Below are positions 14,701 through 25,592 of a stretch of 64,000 nt of DNA, in pieces. The stretch is taken from NCBI GenBank assembly GCA_003342895.1, contig PTFA01000277.1, positions 987,288-1,051,287 on the forward strand, read 5' to 3'. A model generated the notes under the pieces. The model did not search any database, was not told the DNA's origin, and saw only the letters and a program-made list of their open reading frames with translations. A program made the position numbers and the translations under genes. This DNA is from Casuarius casuarius (lineage: Eukaryota > Chordata > Aves > Casuariiformes > Casuariidae). How positions within the stretch are numbered: position 1 is the first letter of the stretch; each line of letters starts with the position of its first letter.

Positions 14701-17700
14701 TCCAAATAAATCTGTACTGTCTGCTAAATAAATGGCTATGCAATGGCCTCTTTCTAGGCAGTCATCGGTGTAAAAGAATCATTCAAGTGCTCTTTTATCA
14801 ATCTCTTTCATGTTCTTTCCCCTATAAGTGCTACCAGCAGAAACTATCTGTAATGGAGTAGATTTCCTCTAGTTAACAATGGTGATTTTTTTAAATAACA
14901 TCTGCGTATTGAAAACATTTAGTCACGTGCTTCAGGGAATAACACCACAGAGTCTTTTCCTTGTGTTGCTAAGAATAATGATATGTTGTATTCAGGAGTG
15001 ACTGATAGTGCTGAATTCATGTGGTGAAATGATTGCATCAACTATTACTTGCTCTGACGATCTTCAAAACATCTTATGTTACTACTTCTTAGCTTGTAGT
15101 CCTCCATATAGACTATACATGTATAAAGGAAATTAATACAACTTGGATTCATTATATGTACAGGATTCTGTTGAACACTTAGTTTGAAGTATTTATAGAT
15201 TTGAGAGCTAAATGTTTGAAACAGTTGCCTTATTCCTCCCCCTAAAAGCTGGATTTTCAGGCANCGCACCTTCTTAAGTGACTCCCAGCCTCCTTCATGC
15301 ACAAATTGTATCACAGTAAGGTGTTAAATTAGATTAGTTACCCTGGATGAGAAAAGGATTAACTAATATGTTTAGGACATAATTACATGGAATTACAGCT
15401 TTTGTCTGTTTGGGCCTTTAACTTTAACTTGAAAGTATGGTTTTGAATAAAAGCAAATCCATAGCATGCACGATAGCCGAAATGCTCAAACTTTGCCTCG
15501 TTTCNAGCTGAAAAATCAATGACAAGTAGACGTGTTCAAATGCCTGTAAACCAAATTGTTTCATAGCTCCACTCAGGTTTGTTCCAAGCAGTTTCCTTCA
15601 AATCACTCCAAAGAAATATCGTAGAGTATGAGTTACGTGAGTATGGAAACAAACGGTTTGTTAGAATATGTGCAAGTGGAATTCCCATTGTTGATGGACA
15701 TATGCATAGCTAAAATCTCAGATCAAGGGAATCTGAGGGAAATTAATCTTTATTATCCATCCACAGGATACAAGAGTAAAGCCTGCTGATTTTATGTTAA
15801 CGAATCTTTTGATGTGTCTGTTCTGTAAGTGAGAATGAATAGGATCGTAGAGATTATGTCAAAATAATAAACATGTCAACATAGAGACGTAACTAACTTC
15901 TTCAAAAATGGGAAAAGGAAATTCTCTTCTCCGTTCTACTCTTCTGACTTCCTTGTCTCTTCTTGTTCCTCTTTGACGTAAGGGGAATGTAAGAACAAAG
16001 TATGTGGTGGTATAGAGTGGCTATGAGGACTTGGAAGTGAGATTGTTTTATCAGGAATATTTTTCTAATGACTCAAAATATTTTTTTGATAAAATGTTGA
16101 TTGATTTTAATGCTATTTAGAGTCCCTTTAAGTCTGTTAGAATGTGTTTATGTAGTACATGTTGCATTAAACTACCCGCATCTAAGACCACAGTAGGACT
16201 TTTTTTGTTATCTTGAAAAATGCATGCTGTGCCTTTGCTTTGCGGCAGCAGTAGCGGTTAGGAACTTGCTCTGCCTCAGTGCCTCCTTAGGTAGGGATCA
16301 CTGCCGGGAGCTGAGCTCTGGACATTTTTCTCCTGTTTATGATTCCTGTTGAAGACTATAACTTTTTGATTTAGAGTACAGCTAAAACCTCTAAGCAGTC
16401 TGGTTGAGAAGCACTGTCTTAGCAACTGTACTATATTTTATTTTGAATTTTCCTCCCCCTCCATTCCCTTCCTCCCTTTCATAACAGCATATAATCTCCA
16501 AGCCATTTATATGATAGTTCATCATAGGGAAGTCTTACGCTGCTGCTGTAGGATGAGCTTTCCTCCAACTAATTTCCTATTTTTCTGCTATAAAGCTGCC
16601 AGAAGACTTCGGTGAATGGCAGATGGATATTCAATTAAAAACTTCTGTACCAGGAACTTAGAAAACTGTTTCTTAATAAAAAGCAGATGAACTTCAGTAT
16701 GCTGCTTGTTGTCAGTTTGATACCATGGGTACTGCTCTATTTCTGGGTATCTTTGCCTTCCCTCTGTGTATCAGCAGTGAATAAGACTGATCTGATCAAA
16801 CAAAATACAACAGATTTTTACTTCCTGCTCGTTCCTCAAATAATTTTAAAGTTGAAGTACAAACCAGAGTAATGTACTGTTGGCCTTTATGACTTCTCTA
16901 TAAAATGTAAAGACTCTGTCACATTTCATATATAAAACACTTGTGGCTTGCGGTTTTGCATTAGAAGTATTAAAAAATCATTTTCTTTGCTTTACAACAG
17001 AGCAGTTTTATGAGGCATTTACTTTGTGTGACTCCCTTTCCCAAAGAAAGAAAAGTAGTAGAAAAACATGGGTTTTTTTAGGACCACCTTGGAATCATAC
17101 TGAGATTTTCTAACATTTCTCTTGCTTTTTCACATTTGAAAAACTGATATAATGAGGGAAAAGATGTTGACCTTGCATACCAAAATGAAAAAATGAAAAT
17201 TCAAAGTAACATAGGTTCCTCCTCCTCCCCCTTGGCTCGCTCACAATCCCCTTTAAGAGAATTCAGGATCCTTACTCTCTTGCCAGAGACCAGGGATCCA
17301 GCTTTGTCCTTTGAGACACCTCGGTTGCCTTCACCAGCCTCAGTAGGCTCAGAGCAGTGCTTCAGAAAGCAGATGAGAACGTGCAGTATGATGCATTTTC
17401 CAGCAGTGTAAGTAAGTGTGAGAACTTAGCTCACTTGAATAATTTTTAAATTAAAGGGTTATAAATTCTAAATATTTTTCTGCATTTTTTAGGCTTTTTT
17501 ATCTATGCTTATTTGGTTTAAATTTGCTTTGCAGTTTTAAGATCTAGATATAACTGAATGCTAAAAGAGAGTTATACTGAGAAGGCTTTAAATTGGAGAC
17601 TCTTCCTGCATATTGATTGGGAAAGGGTAATGCACACCATGAGGGGAGTCTTCAGTACTCCAACCAATATTGATAGGGGTAGAGGTAATTCATTTCTTAC

Positions 17701-17880
17701 GAGATGATTCACATCTCACAGCATCAGATCCATAGGGAACTGTCCAGGATGGCTTGAAGAGGAAAAAAGTAGCAATCTCATATTGAAGCTGCTGAGGAGA
17801 AAAAAAAATCTATAATGAGAAATAGTTCCACATGAAAGATTCCTTATTTGCTCAGTTGCATATGATTTTCCATGCCCTTG

Positions 17881-17908
17881 TCTTTTTTTTCTTTCTTTCT
17901 TTCTTTTT
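17881..17908. repeat. (TTTC)n microsatellite
   Basis: T run followed by four CTTT units. Confidence 0.85.
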
Positions 17909-18429
17909 AAATATACTTGCTTGTTTTTAAGAGAATTTGATTTTCTCGAGTCAGGTGTCTTTTTAGAAAAAGCATGCTAGGCTTTATTTATGAGAGTGAG
18001 TAGGGAATTTTTGTTATAAAATAAATATAGTGGTTTCCAACTTACAAGACTCATGGGTTAGTCTTTCTTTGTGTTTCCTATATTAACAAAGGAAGGTAAT
18101 AAATATACTTGTAAATGAATTTCCTTTTGCAGGCTTTTGATGTGCAGTAAAAATATGCCTTGAAATGCTGTATGAGAAGGCCTGGAAGCTTTTGCCTTTT
18201 CAAAGGAATTTTTGTTCTTTAAAATGTCAGAAATGTCAAGTTCTGCCTTTACCGTCTCGTCAGAGGATTCCTTGAATAACTTAAAAATGTTCATTTAAGA
18301 GATTTCTCAGGCAGCAGTTAATAAGATGGCACTGCTGAATCCTTAAGGATCTTCCAAAAAATGGTAGAAAAAACTTGCAAATAACTGTTTATGCATCAAA
18401 ATAGTCCTGTTGGCTCAATGAGGTTACTC

Positions 18430-19190
18430 GCCCTCAGAAAGTGGTTCGTATCCGTTTCCAGGATGGGGAACAAAGGTCTTTTAAAAAGTTTGTTTAAAAG
18501 CGTGCGACATACTTGAAAATTGCAAACAGTCCAAATCCAGCTGGCTGCCTTTTGTATCCGAGTCTGACACAAACGTCTTCGTTGACATCTGTAGCTTTGG
18601 CAAAGGTTATCGTTTTAGTTTGTTTAACTAGACGTTTCACCTTCAACAAGGGAGCTCGCTGTTTAGCTGGGAGTCGTGCTTTGAGCTGCAAGCTGCGAGT
18701 TGGAAGGGCAAAATGCTGTTTCCGTGAACTCCGCATGGGCGGTGCAAATATTCCTCAGGCCTTTTGGTATATAAATTGGTACNCGGAAGTACAAAGTGGT
18801 TCTTGACAGCATTTAAATTCCTTTGGCTTTGCTTATTGATTGCAAGACTTTTTGTTTCTCCTATATGGGGAGACAGTAATGGGACTGAAGGATTGATCAG
18901 TCTNAACTGAGGCCTCGCTTGGGCAATTATTGTGAACAAACACGCGCGAGAGTATTCAGACGCTGTCTTCTTGGACCTCCCGCACCGGCCGGCGCTGCTC
19001 CCGCTGTCAGGGTGCCCGCGGGCCCCGCTGCCCTTCTGCGCGTGGCCGCCCCGGGCCTGCGCAGGTGTTTCGCAGCCCAGCTCTTTCCCATGCTTCACCC
19101 GACGGCTCTGCACTCCGGGGGTCACCTGCGGGGTGGCGAGCGCTTTGCCTTCTCCCAGCAAAGCCTGGGAGCAGTGCAACCTTTTGCAGT
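18430..19190. promoter_or_regulatory. CpG-rich, TATA-containing promoter-like region
   Basis: CpG dinucleotides are frequent from about 18430 and dense from 18945 to 19145 (about two dozen in 210 bp), unlike the surrounding intron. The left part holds a GC box (GGGCGG, 18737-18742), an octamer-like GTGCAAAT (18742-18749) and a TATA box (18768-18775). A possible + strand donor GAG|GTAATT follows at 19227. Options are an alternative promoter inside CTNNA3, a promoter of an antisense RNA, or an old LTR whose ends I could not define. The minus-strand open frame across it (18643-19179) matches nothing I know. Confidence 0.4.
18768..18775 (+). promoter_or_regulatory. TATA box TATATAAA
   Basis: A canonical TATATAAA about 26 bp downstream of a GC box in a CpG-rich setting. 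The reverse complement is also TATA-like, so direction is uncertain. Confidence 0.35.
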
Positions 19191-22100
19191 TTTATTTAGT
19201 TATTGATGGGTGAAGCACCGTATGAGGTAATTTTGGCAGAAGCAAACCTGCTGTAATCGAGTTGGCAAACCTCTTGGCCCTTCTCTATTAGTTCATATGT
19301 TTTAATATAAATGAAGACTGCAACAGGATCAGCTAGAGTCCTCCCTTATCACTGTTTACAGTTTTCTATTTGGGGGGAGGGAGGACAGCTTGCCATTTGC
19401 AGTCTTCCTTACTTTGTTGAATTGCACAACAAGATTTGAGCCAACAGGATTTCCATAAGCTAGGTATGAAAGAAAATCTTATTTTTGTCTTTGCACAGCA
19501 AGGCCACGAATGGATTTTTCCCAAATGTCAACATTGTTACAACACAGAANATTTTGTGAAACCGTTTTTTATACTAGGTACAGCTTTTTTTCACGCACTG
19601 TTATGTTTGGTCTGGACTTCAAAATGACTTTAATTCAAAAGAGGGAACATTTATGAGCTCCATAAACGAAAAATGTTAAATGCTAAATCTTAAATGCTAA
19701 TTTATAATAAAGGACATAAAATGCCTGGTATCATTATAGGGAGTGTAACTTTGTTTTAATATGTTCTTTTGGTTGGGTGAGTTTTTGGGGGCTTTTTTGT
19801 CACAGTGCAATGTACAGGAGCCTATCATTATTGAATATAGGATTATTGTCAGACAACACATTGCCTGAACTGTGATCAGCCATTTAATTAGAGCTCTGAT
19901 ATTTATTAACTTATCATAGTATTGATTGGTGCTTACATTATAGCTTGACATATTTTAGCAAGTTTCCATAGAAAACTGATTTCAATAAATGTGCTAGTCT
20001 TTTCAAAAATAAAAATTGTCCTTTGAACTAAATCAGCAGGCCATTATCACAGAGTCATGATACTATTGCTGGAGAGGAGCAATACAGCTCTAGTGATATT
20101 ATTTTTCTATTCAGTCTTCCCAGTTTGTACAATGATTGTTCAGGAACAGATGCATCCCGGAAAACAAAGCGTGGGCTCAGGTTCTGGCCTTAGATGTTTA
20201 AGTATGGAAAGCTATTTTTAGGGGAGCCTTTAAGTAGAATATGGATTAAGGTTATAATTTTGTTTTAATCGTGCAGGTAGTTTTAAACATTCCAATGAAG
20301 GTTCTTTGCGTTCTCTTAACTTCTGTTATTTTAAAGCAATATATAAATCTACGACTGCAGGACAAACTTGCACCAGAACTCTATATCTGAATGTCCTCAA
20401 ACATCAGGAATATCCCAGATCTCAGGCCTATTTTGCATGTTTACAAATAAATTTTATCTTTATAGTGGTGTTTACGGAAAAGAAGTCAGAATGCCTATCA
20501 ACATAAAGTGCTTACTGCTTTTTGGTTTCTGTAGTCAATGGCATACACAGAATTGTATGATATAACTAGGCTTATATGGATACAGTATTTTATACTCTTT
20601 ATACATTGCCCTGTACCTGACTATATTTATTCTTTTACTGAGGAGCTGGCTGGGGAGGACAGTTGGTATAAATTCAGAGTGGCTCGAGCTCCAGGCTCTG
20701 CATTTGCTACTCCTCCACCGTGTTTGGTGTGGGGGACCCAAACAGGCCCTGACCACTTCTGCGCTGGAAATCTGGCTCCAAATCCAGCTGTTGTACTTTG
20801 AGGCGCTGTGTAATGGCATAGGTAAAATTTCCTGACTGTGTTGTTGCCATACTAATATTAGCAAGAATCCTTTAGGATTAAAATAAAATATTTTAGATTT
20901 ATGGCTAAGACTCCAGCCCTTCTGAAACACAGAATTAAGAAAACACCTGATCCTCCTTTATCACATGGATGTGATAAAATAATTTTGCTACCTTGCACTC
21001 TGCAGCATGGGAAAGCTGAAGTCTGCTTAGGTGTTTTTGAATGTGCCTGCTACTTTTGAAAAAGAATGACTNTATTTTGAGTCATAATACCTGCTTCAGG
21101 TGGCTCCAACACGTCCAGTGTGTTTTGTGTAGTCATATGACAATTTACTCTAAAAAGTCTTTTTTCTTTTAATTAATATTTTGGGGAAAAGGGGTCTCTA
21201 AAGTGGCTGCTTTCTCTCTCCAGTGGCTTTTAGGGGATTTTAAGGAGTCCAGCCTTGCAGGATTTGAGTTAATTCTTGTGAATGTGTTACCCCAGGTACC
21301 TCCCCAAATCAACTGGCTCCATTTGACTTGGCCAGAGTAGCTGTCTTGTTTATTTTAGTCCTGCTAATGAGAGTACTTCAACTCTGTTGTAACTAAATTC
21401 TTCATTATGGCTTAAAGGGATGGTGTTGTTCGATTTACACANTGAATACTAATAATATTTACTGTTTTAATACCTATGGCTGGTTGTATCCTTATTAGAG
21501 ATTTAGCTTGTATCTGTTAACCTCGGTACTTGAAGAGGTTAGATGGTTACTTAAATAGTGCTAACAAAATCTTCTTTATAATCTATGGATCGGTGTTCAG
21601 AGGAGAGACAGATTATGTAAGCATTTGTAGCACTGGAGAAATATAAACAAAGTGAAATTAAAATCCTACTGATTATATTCCTTTGTTTAAGCTAGNTCTT
21701 GATTTCAGTAAAGTAGAATTACTGCTGTCTTTGTTAATACCATTGACCGTTGACATGTACCCACCGAAGACTCCACTGCAGATGTGTTCTTGAGTCCTTC
21801 AAGGCTGTGTAGCTAGTGCAAACGTATGAGTTTGCATCCACAATACCTTAGGATGCAGAAGGATCTGTGATACCCATGAAGGTNATGATCCCCTGCTGGT
21901 GTAAAGTAACTTAACTCCATTAGAAACAATGGAGATACGGTGATTCATTTCATCGCAGAATCAGCCCTTAGATATGTGCAATTTTAAATGAAAATCCACG
22001 AGGGAAGATTTTCTGCATGTGTGGTTTTTGAGTCATTCAAGTAATGTTTTTTGCCAGTGTGTGCAATAGACAGGCCTGTATTGTTGGCAATAAGCAGCAT

Positions 22101-24032
22101 TTATCTGCAGGCTATACAGTGTTAATTAAAAGTGCTTGCTTTTGCGTAGTGGAGTATTAATAACCATGTAACTTAGTGCTTGTAAAATGTGTCGCGTTAG
22201 AAATGCATTGAAATAGGAGCTGGATATTGCTTGTCATATCTTCACAAGGAAGCCATGTAGGCATTATTATGTATATTACAGAATTAAGCAGCAGCTGNGT
22301 GCAGGGAAACTGAGATAAAAAGGGGTGAGTTTAACTGCATGACTTTTGCAAACCAGAGCCTAGAATAATATGCACCATTTTCCTAGCCCTTTTCTGAATT
22401 CAGTGCCCTGTATAAGAATGAACTATTTCAGAATAGACTTGTTTGGTTGGTTTTAACGACAGCAGTCATGAGAAGAATGTTAATTGACAGGAAGATGAAG
22501 AGCATTTCCAGTGCAGACATGGCAGCTATATTACTAGAGAGCACAACATAGTGTGGAGATGCTCAGGTCTTGTTAGTTTGACTATGCCATTGTTTGTAAT
22601 CTACACTTAGAGAATATTACATCTGTTATTTTTCTAGTATATAAAAAGGGTAATCATGCACTGTGAAGCTTGCTCTGTTTTTGCTATTCAGATATCTGAG
22701 CTCACAGTCTGTAGAGGAATATAAACTCAGCTTAAAGGAATAATTCAGTGTGCAGAGATACTTAGGACCAATGGACAATACCTTAAAGAAGCTGGACAGC
22801 ACTGTGCGAGGCCATTGATGTTTAAGGCTATTTCCAGAGTGAACTTTGTAGTCCAGTCTCCCACTAATTTTAATANACTTTTTACACAATTTTGAAATAT
22901 TTAATCTTTTTTTAAGAAGGATTTATCCCAACAGTAATATTTTTTGGAGTTTTATTATTCTTTAAGGAAGAAAGACCTGTCCACATTCTGCAGTCTGAAG
23001 CTGCATTTTATAGTGTGTTTAGTTCTTGGGGTAAACCCCACATGAAGAGTAACTTCAGTTACAGTTATGTTTACTTACTAGACATTGACTATTGACAGTT
23101 ACGTTAAAAATTTGCAAATAAAATTTTTTCATGTTCACTGTTCAGTGTTTTTATGCNGCTTGTTGAGCGGGGTTATTTCATATTAGCTGCCTTCATATTA
23201 GCTTTAGGTTTCCTTAGAGCCAGTTGTATCATTAGTTGCCATCTCTGAAGTTACAACTTACTAGAAAACTTTAAGAAAATCCCAATATTTTACATTGATT
23301 CTGTCTTCTTAGAAAAATAGGCCCTAAATATAAAGCTCTTAAAGGATGTGCCAGTGTGGAACTGCATCCTTATCATCTGAAAATGCATAGGCATATGCCG
23401 AGCTGAGTAGTATCCGCAGTGCTTTTATTGGTCCTGTTTAACTAGCCGTTTAGAAAGGATCAATTTTGTTGTCAAGGGTGGCAATGGCTTGCAAAACATA
23501 CTGCAAGAGTCATTATTTACTTTGGTTCCTACACAAGTATTGGTNTAAGAAATGGTCACGTTACTGTAGTAGAAACTTAATATCTACCCTCAGAGTTTTC
23601 TTGAAGGTTTCAAGGTGAAGTTCAGATGGCTCTTGCCAAGGCCTGTGTTCGACCAGCTGCTCCCTGTGAAGACTGTGGAGCAATTTCAGTAATTGAAAGT
23701 AGCAGGAAAATTTCTCGGTCAGCCTGAATATGGAAGCTCAATTGTTCCCTTATGTTGATAGAGGATATACTAATCATTTCAAGGCATTTTTTACATTCTG
23801 TGGTTACATANGCACTTTTAATGTAAAAGCGCTTTCCTGATCATCCCTAGTCTCTATTTTGATATTAAGCATTTTGCTATACTGACAGGGGTTTTTTTGT
23901 ACAGCAAGGAAATAACTGACCGGAATATCATATGTTGTATATAAAGCAGTTATACAGCTAGATAGATGCAGTATTGCTACTTTTGTTTTCACTGTTACTA
24001 ATTTTAGTATGATTTAGCAAGTGAAACAGTCA
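19191..24032 (+). other. CTNNA3 upstream intron, part 3
   Basis: AT-rich intron between the CpG-rich patch and the LTR. The only content noted is the ancient repeat at 21.9 kb. Confidence 0.7.
21888..21968. repeat. Ancient sauropsid interspersed repeat, fragment
   Basis: The stretch CTGGTGTAAAGTAACTTAAC, then CTCCATT...AATGGAG, then ATCGCAGAATCAGCCCT resembles a repeat I recall as common in turtles, crocodilians and birds (consensus around CTCCATTGAAGTCAATGGAG flanked by GGTGTAA and GATCTGGCC-like sequence). The family name is not certain. Confidence 0.35.
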
Positions 24033-24483
24033 TGTTTGTAATACGCACTTGCTAGTGCGCTGCAGTGAGAACACCTGCGGAAGATCTGGCGAGGAGGCAG
24101 TGACTGGCAGAGCATGTGGCAGCAGGCCCGGCGTGTGAAACTACGCACTGACCAAATTCCCCTCGGGGCCAAGCACGCATATTCTGTTCGGTCAACAACG
24201 TCTAGCTGCTTCCCGNGCAGGAGCTACTCCAGGTTAGCGCAGCTGAGATAAGGAGACAGTTCTAGTAGATTTAAGGGGCCGTTAGGAACAACGAGTCGAG
24301 CCCTGCCTGTGCGTCTGACCCGCACCTCCAGCAGCCTTCCGTCGGCGACCCCTCCTCGTGGTTCCCGGGGCTCCCCGTGCAGGCTGCAGTGCAAGTCCTT
24401 TATTAAATCGATCCTGTTTAACCCCTTATGAACCTTGAGTGTCTCTCTCTGCCGGTGTCTGACCCTCTCTTGCCCGCCTTGCA
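24033..24483 (+). mobile_element. Solo LTR of an endogenous retrovirus
   Basis: A 451-bp block, clearly more GC- and CpG-rich than its surroundings, begins TGTTTG and ends CTTGCA. It is bracketed by the 4-bp direct repeat GTCA (24029-24032 and 24484-24487). Inside, in LTR order on the + strand, are a U3-like part, a TATA-like GATTTAAG near 24268, a GC-rich R region, the polyadenylation signal ATTAAA at 24402-24407, and a GT/CT-rich U5. No retroviral gag, pol or env sequence adjoins it, so it is a solo LTR left by recombination. A 4-bp duplication fits ERV1/gammaretrovirus-like or some other groups; the family was not identified. High CpG retention suggests a fairly recent insertion. Boundaries are inferred from the TG/CA ends and short repeat. 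Confidence 0.65.
24402..24407 (+). promoter_or_regulatory. Polyadenylation signal ATTAAA in the LTR
   Basis: ATTAAA followed 25-55 nt later by a GT/CT-rich stretch (about 24437-24470) has the layout of a retroviral R/U5 polyadenylation site. In sense orientation within the CTNNA3 intron it could in principle cause premature polyadenylation of the host transcript; there is no evidence of use in the sequence. Confidence 0.5.
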
Positions 24484-25511
24484 GTCACATGTGCTATAGC
24501 TGAAGTCCAAATACTGTGGTCAATATATATAGCTATTTCCTTTACATTTATGAGAATCCAGTCCTTTTACTTCGAAATGTTATGTGTACTGAAGTAGGAC
24601 TTTATGTAAAGATGCTTTCAATGTTTGTGGTTTCTTTCCTTTAGACCAGAGCATTTCAAGTTAGTGAGGAAGGAGTCATTGCTTTAGATATTTTAGACTT
24701 TCATATAGTGCATGTACTAACCTGAAAAAAAGATTATTCAAAACAGCTAGTAGATACAGAACTCCAATGATAATACTTTACAGAAAAAATGCTGGGCACT
24801 AGAATAAAAGTTACTTACACTTTTCAAATAGTAATAGTAAATACTTTGCCAGAAATAGACTGAAGAAAGAAGTTAGATGATTTTGAAAGTATACTACTGA
24901 TTCTCTAAAGATCTCTTATATATCTCAAGAGCTGGGGAGTAGAAGATGTGGAGGATGAATGTGCTGTTAAATGAAGAAAACTGTCATTTTTACTGATGAT
25001 GTTTGTTTACTTTTCATTGCACATCTTGAACATTTTTAAAATTCACCAATTCTGTTCTATAGGAGTAAATTAATGAATGCTGCAGATTAAAATACTATCA
25101 AACTGCACTGTAGGTATCTCAGTTTATAAATTGCTTTTAGAGAGAGAACTTGTTTTTTCACATGAATGTGGTGATAATGGATTGGCATTAATAATAATAA
25201 TAATTAACATAATGTTGTTCCATAAGTAACCAAAGACCATAAAAAGTATTACAGCAATTCAGAAGATAAGACATATTTAATTGCTTTCCTACATACTGCT
25301 ACTAAGGTATATNTTTTGATTCTGTGGTTTATGCTTAACATCACAATAGGCATTGTGTGAATATCAGGGTACTGGTTCCTGAAACTCACTGAATTCAAAA
25401 GAATCCTTAAGCACATACATTTACCAAATGCTCTGATAAACTGAGGACACAACATAATTTCTAAGAGTTCATAAATAACCATTGTTTTGTTTTCTATCGC
25501 TTTTATTGCAG
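24484..25511 (+). other. CTNNA3 upstream intron, last kilobase
   Basis: AT-rich intron from the LTR to the acceptor at 25511. Holds the TAA microsatellite and a pyrimidine-rich acceptor region; otherwise nothing seen. Confidence 0.8.
25189..25205. repeat. (TAA)n microsatellite
   Basis: Short TAA run about 310 bp upstream of the 25512 exon. Confidence 0.8.
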
Positions 25512-25592
25512 ACTGACAAGAAAGGAAGAAGTAATACCCTGAATGTTGCAATAGACAGTATGTGCAAGAAGACAAGAGACCTTCGCAGACAG
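25512..25592 (+). CDS. CTNNA3: CTNNA3 internal exon (27 codons), alpha-T-catenin M domain
   Basis: An 81-bp exon read in phase 0, flanked by a good acceptor (pyrimidine tract ending TTGCAG at 25511) and a donor (CAG|GTAAAG at 25593). It encodes 27 residues starting TDKKGRSNTLN and ending KKTRDLRRQ, which matches the alpha-catenin family segment just before the vinculin-binding helix. Alpha-catenins link the cadherin/beta-catenin complex to actin at cell junctions; the alpha-T form is enriched in heart muscle (intercalated discs) and also found in brain and testis. On its own the exon only shows an alpha-catenin; assignment to CTNNA3 rests mainly on the next exon, to which it joins in frame. 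Phase 0 at both ends means skipping would keep the reading frame. The preceding exon was not found in the upstream 25.5 kb. Confidence 0.9.

Larger units (their letters stand above)
8024..18429 (+). other. CTNNA3 upstream intron, part 2
   Basis: AT-rich intron with two simple repeats. No exon, RNA gene or element is recognisable. Confidence 0.7.

Noticed and set aside
18643..19179. 178-codon minus-strand open frame, the longest in the window
   Set aside because: It lies in CpG-rich DNA where stops are rare, crosses two Ns, matches no family I know and shows no coding-like structure.
1..25511. Search for the preceding CTNNA3 exon (expected to encode an ERLESIISGAAL-like segment)
   Set aside because: No matching coding sequence found; the exon must lie to the left of the window.
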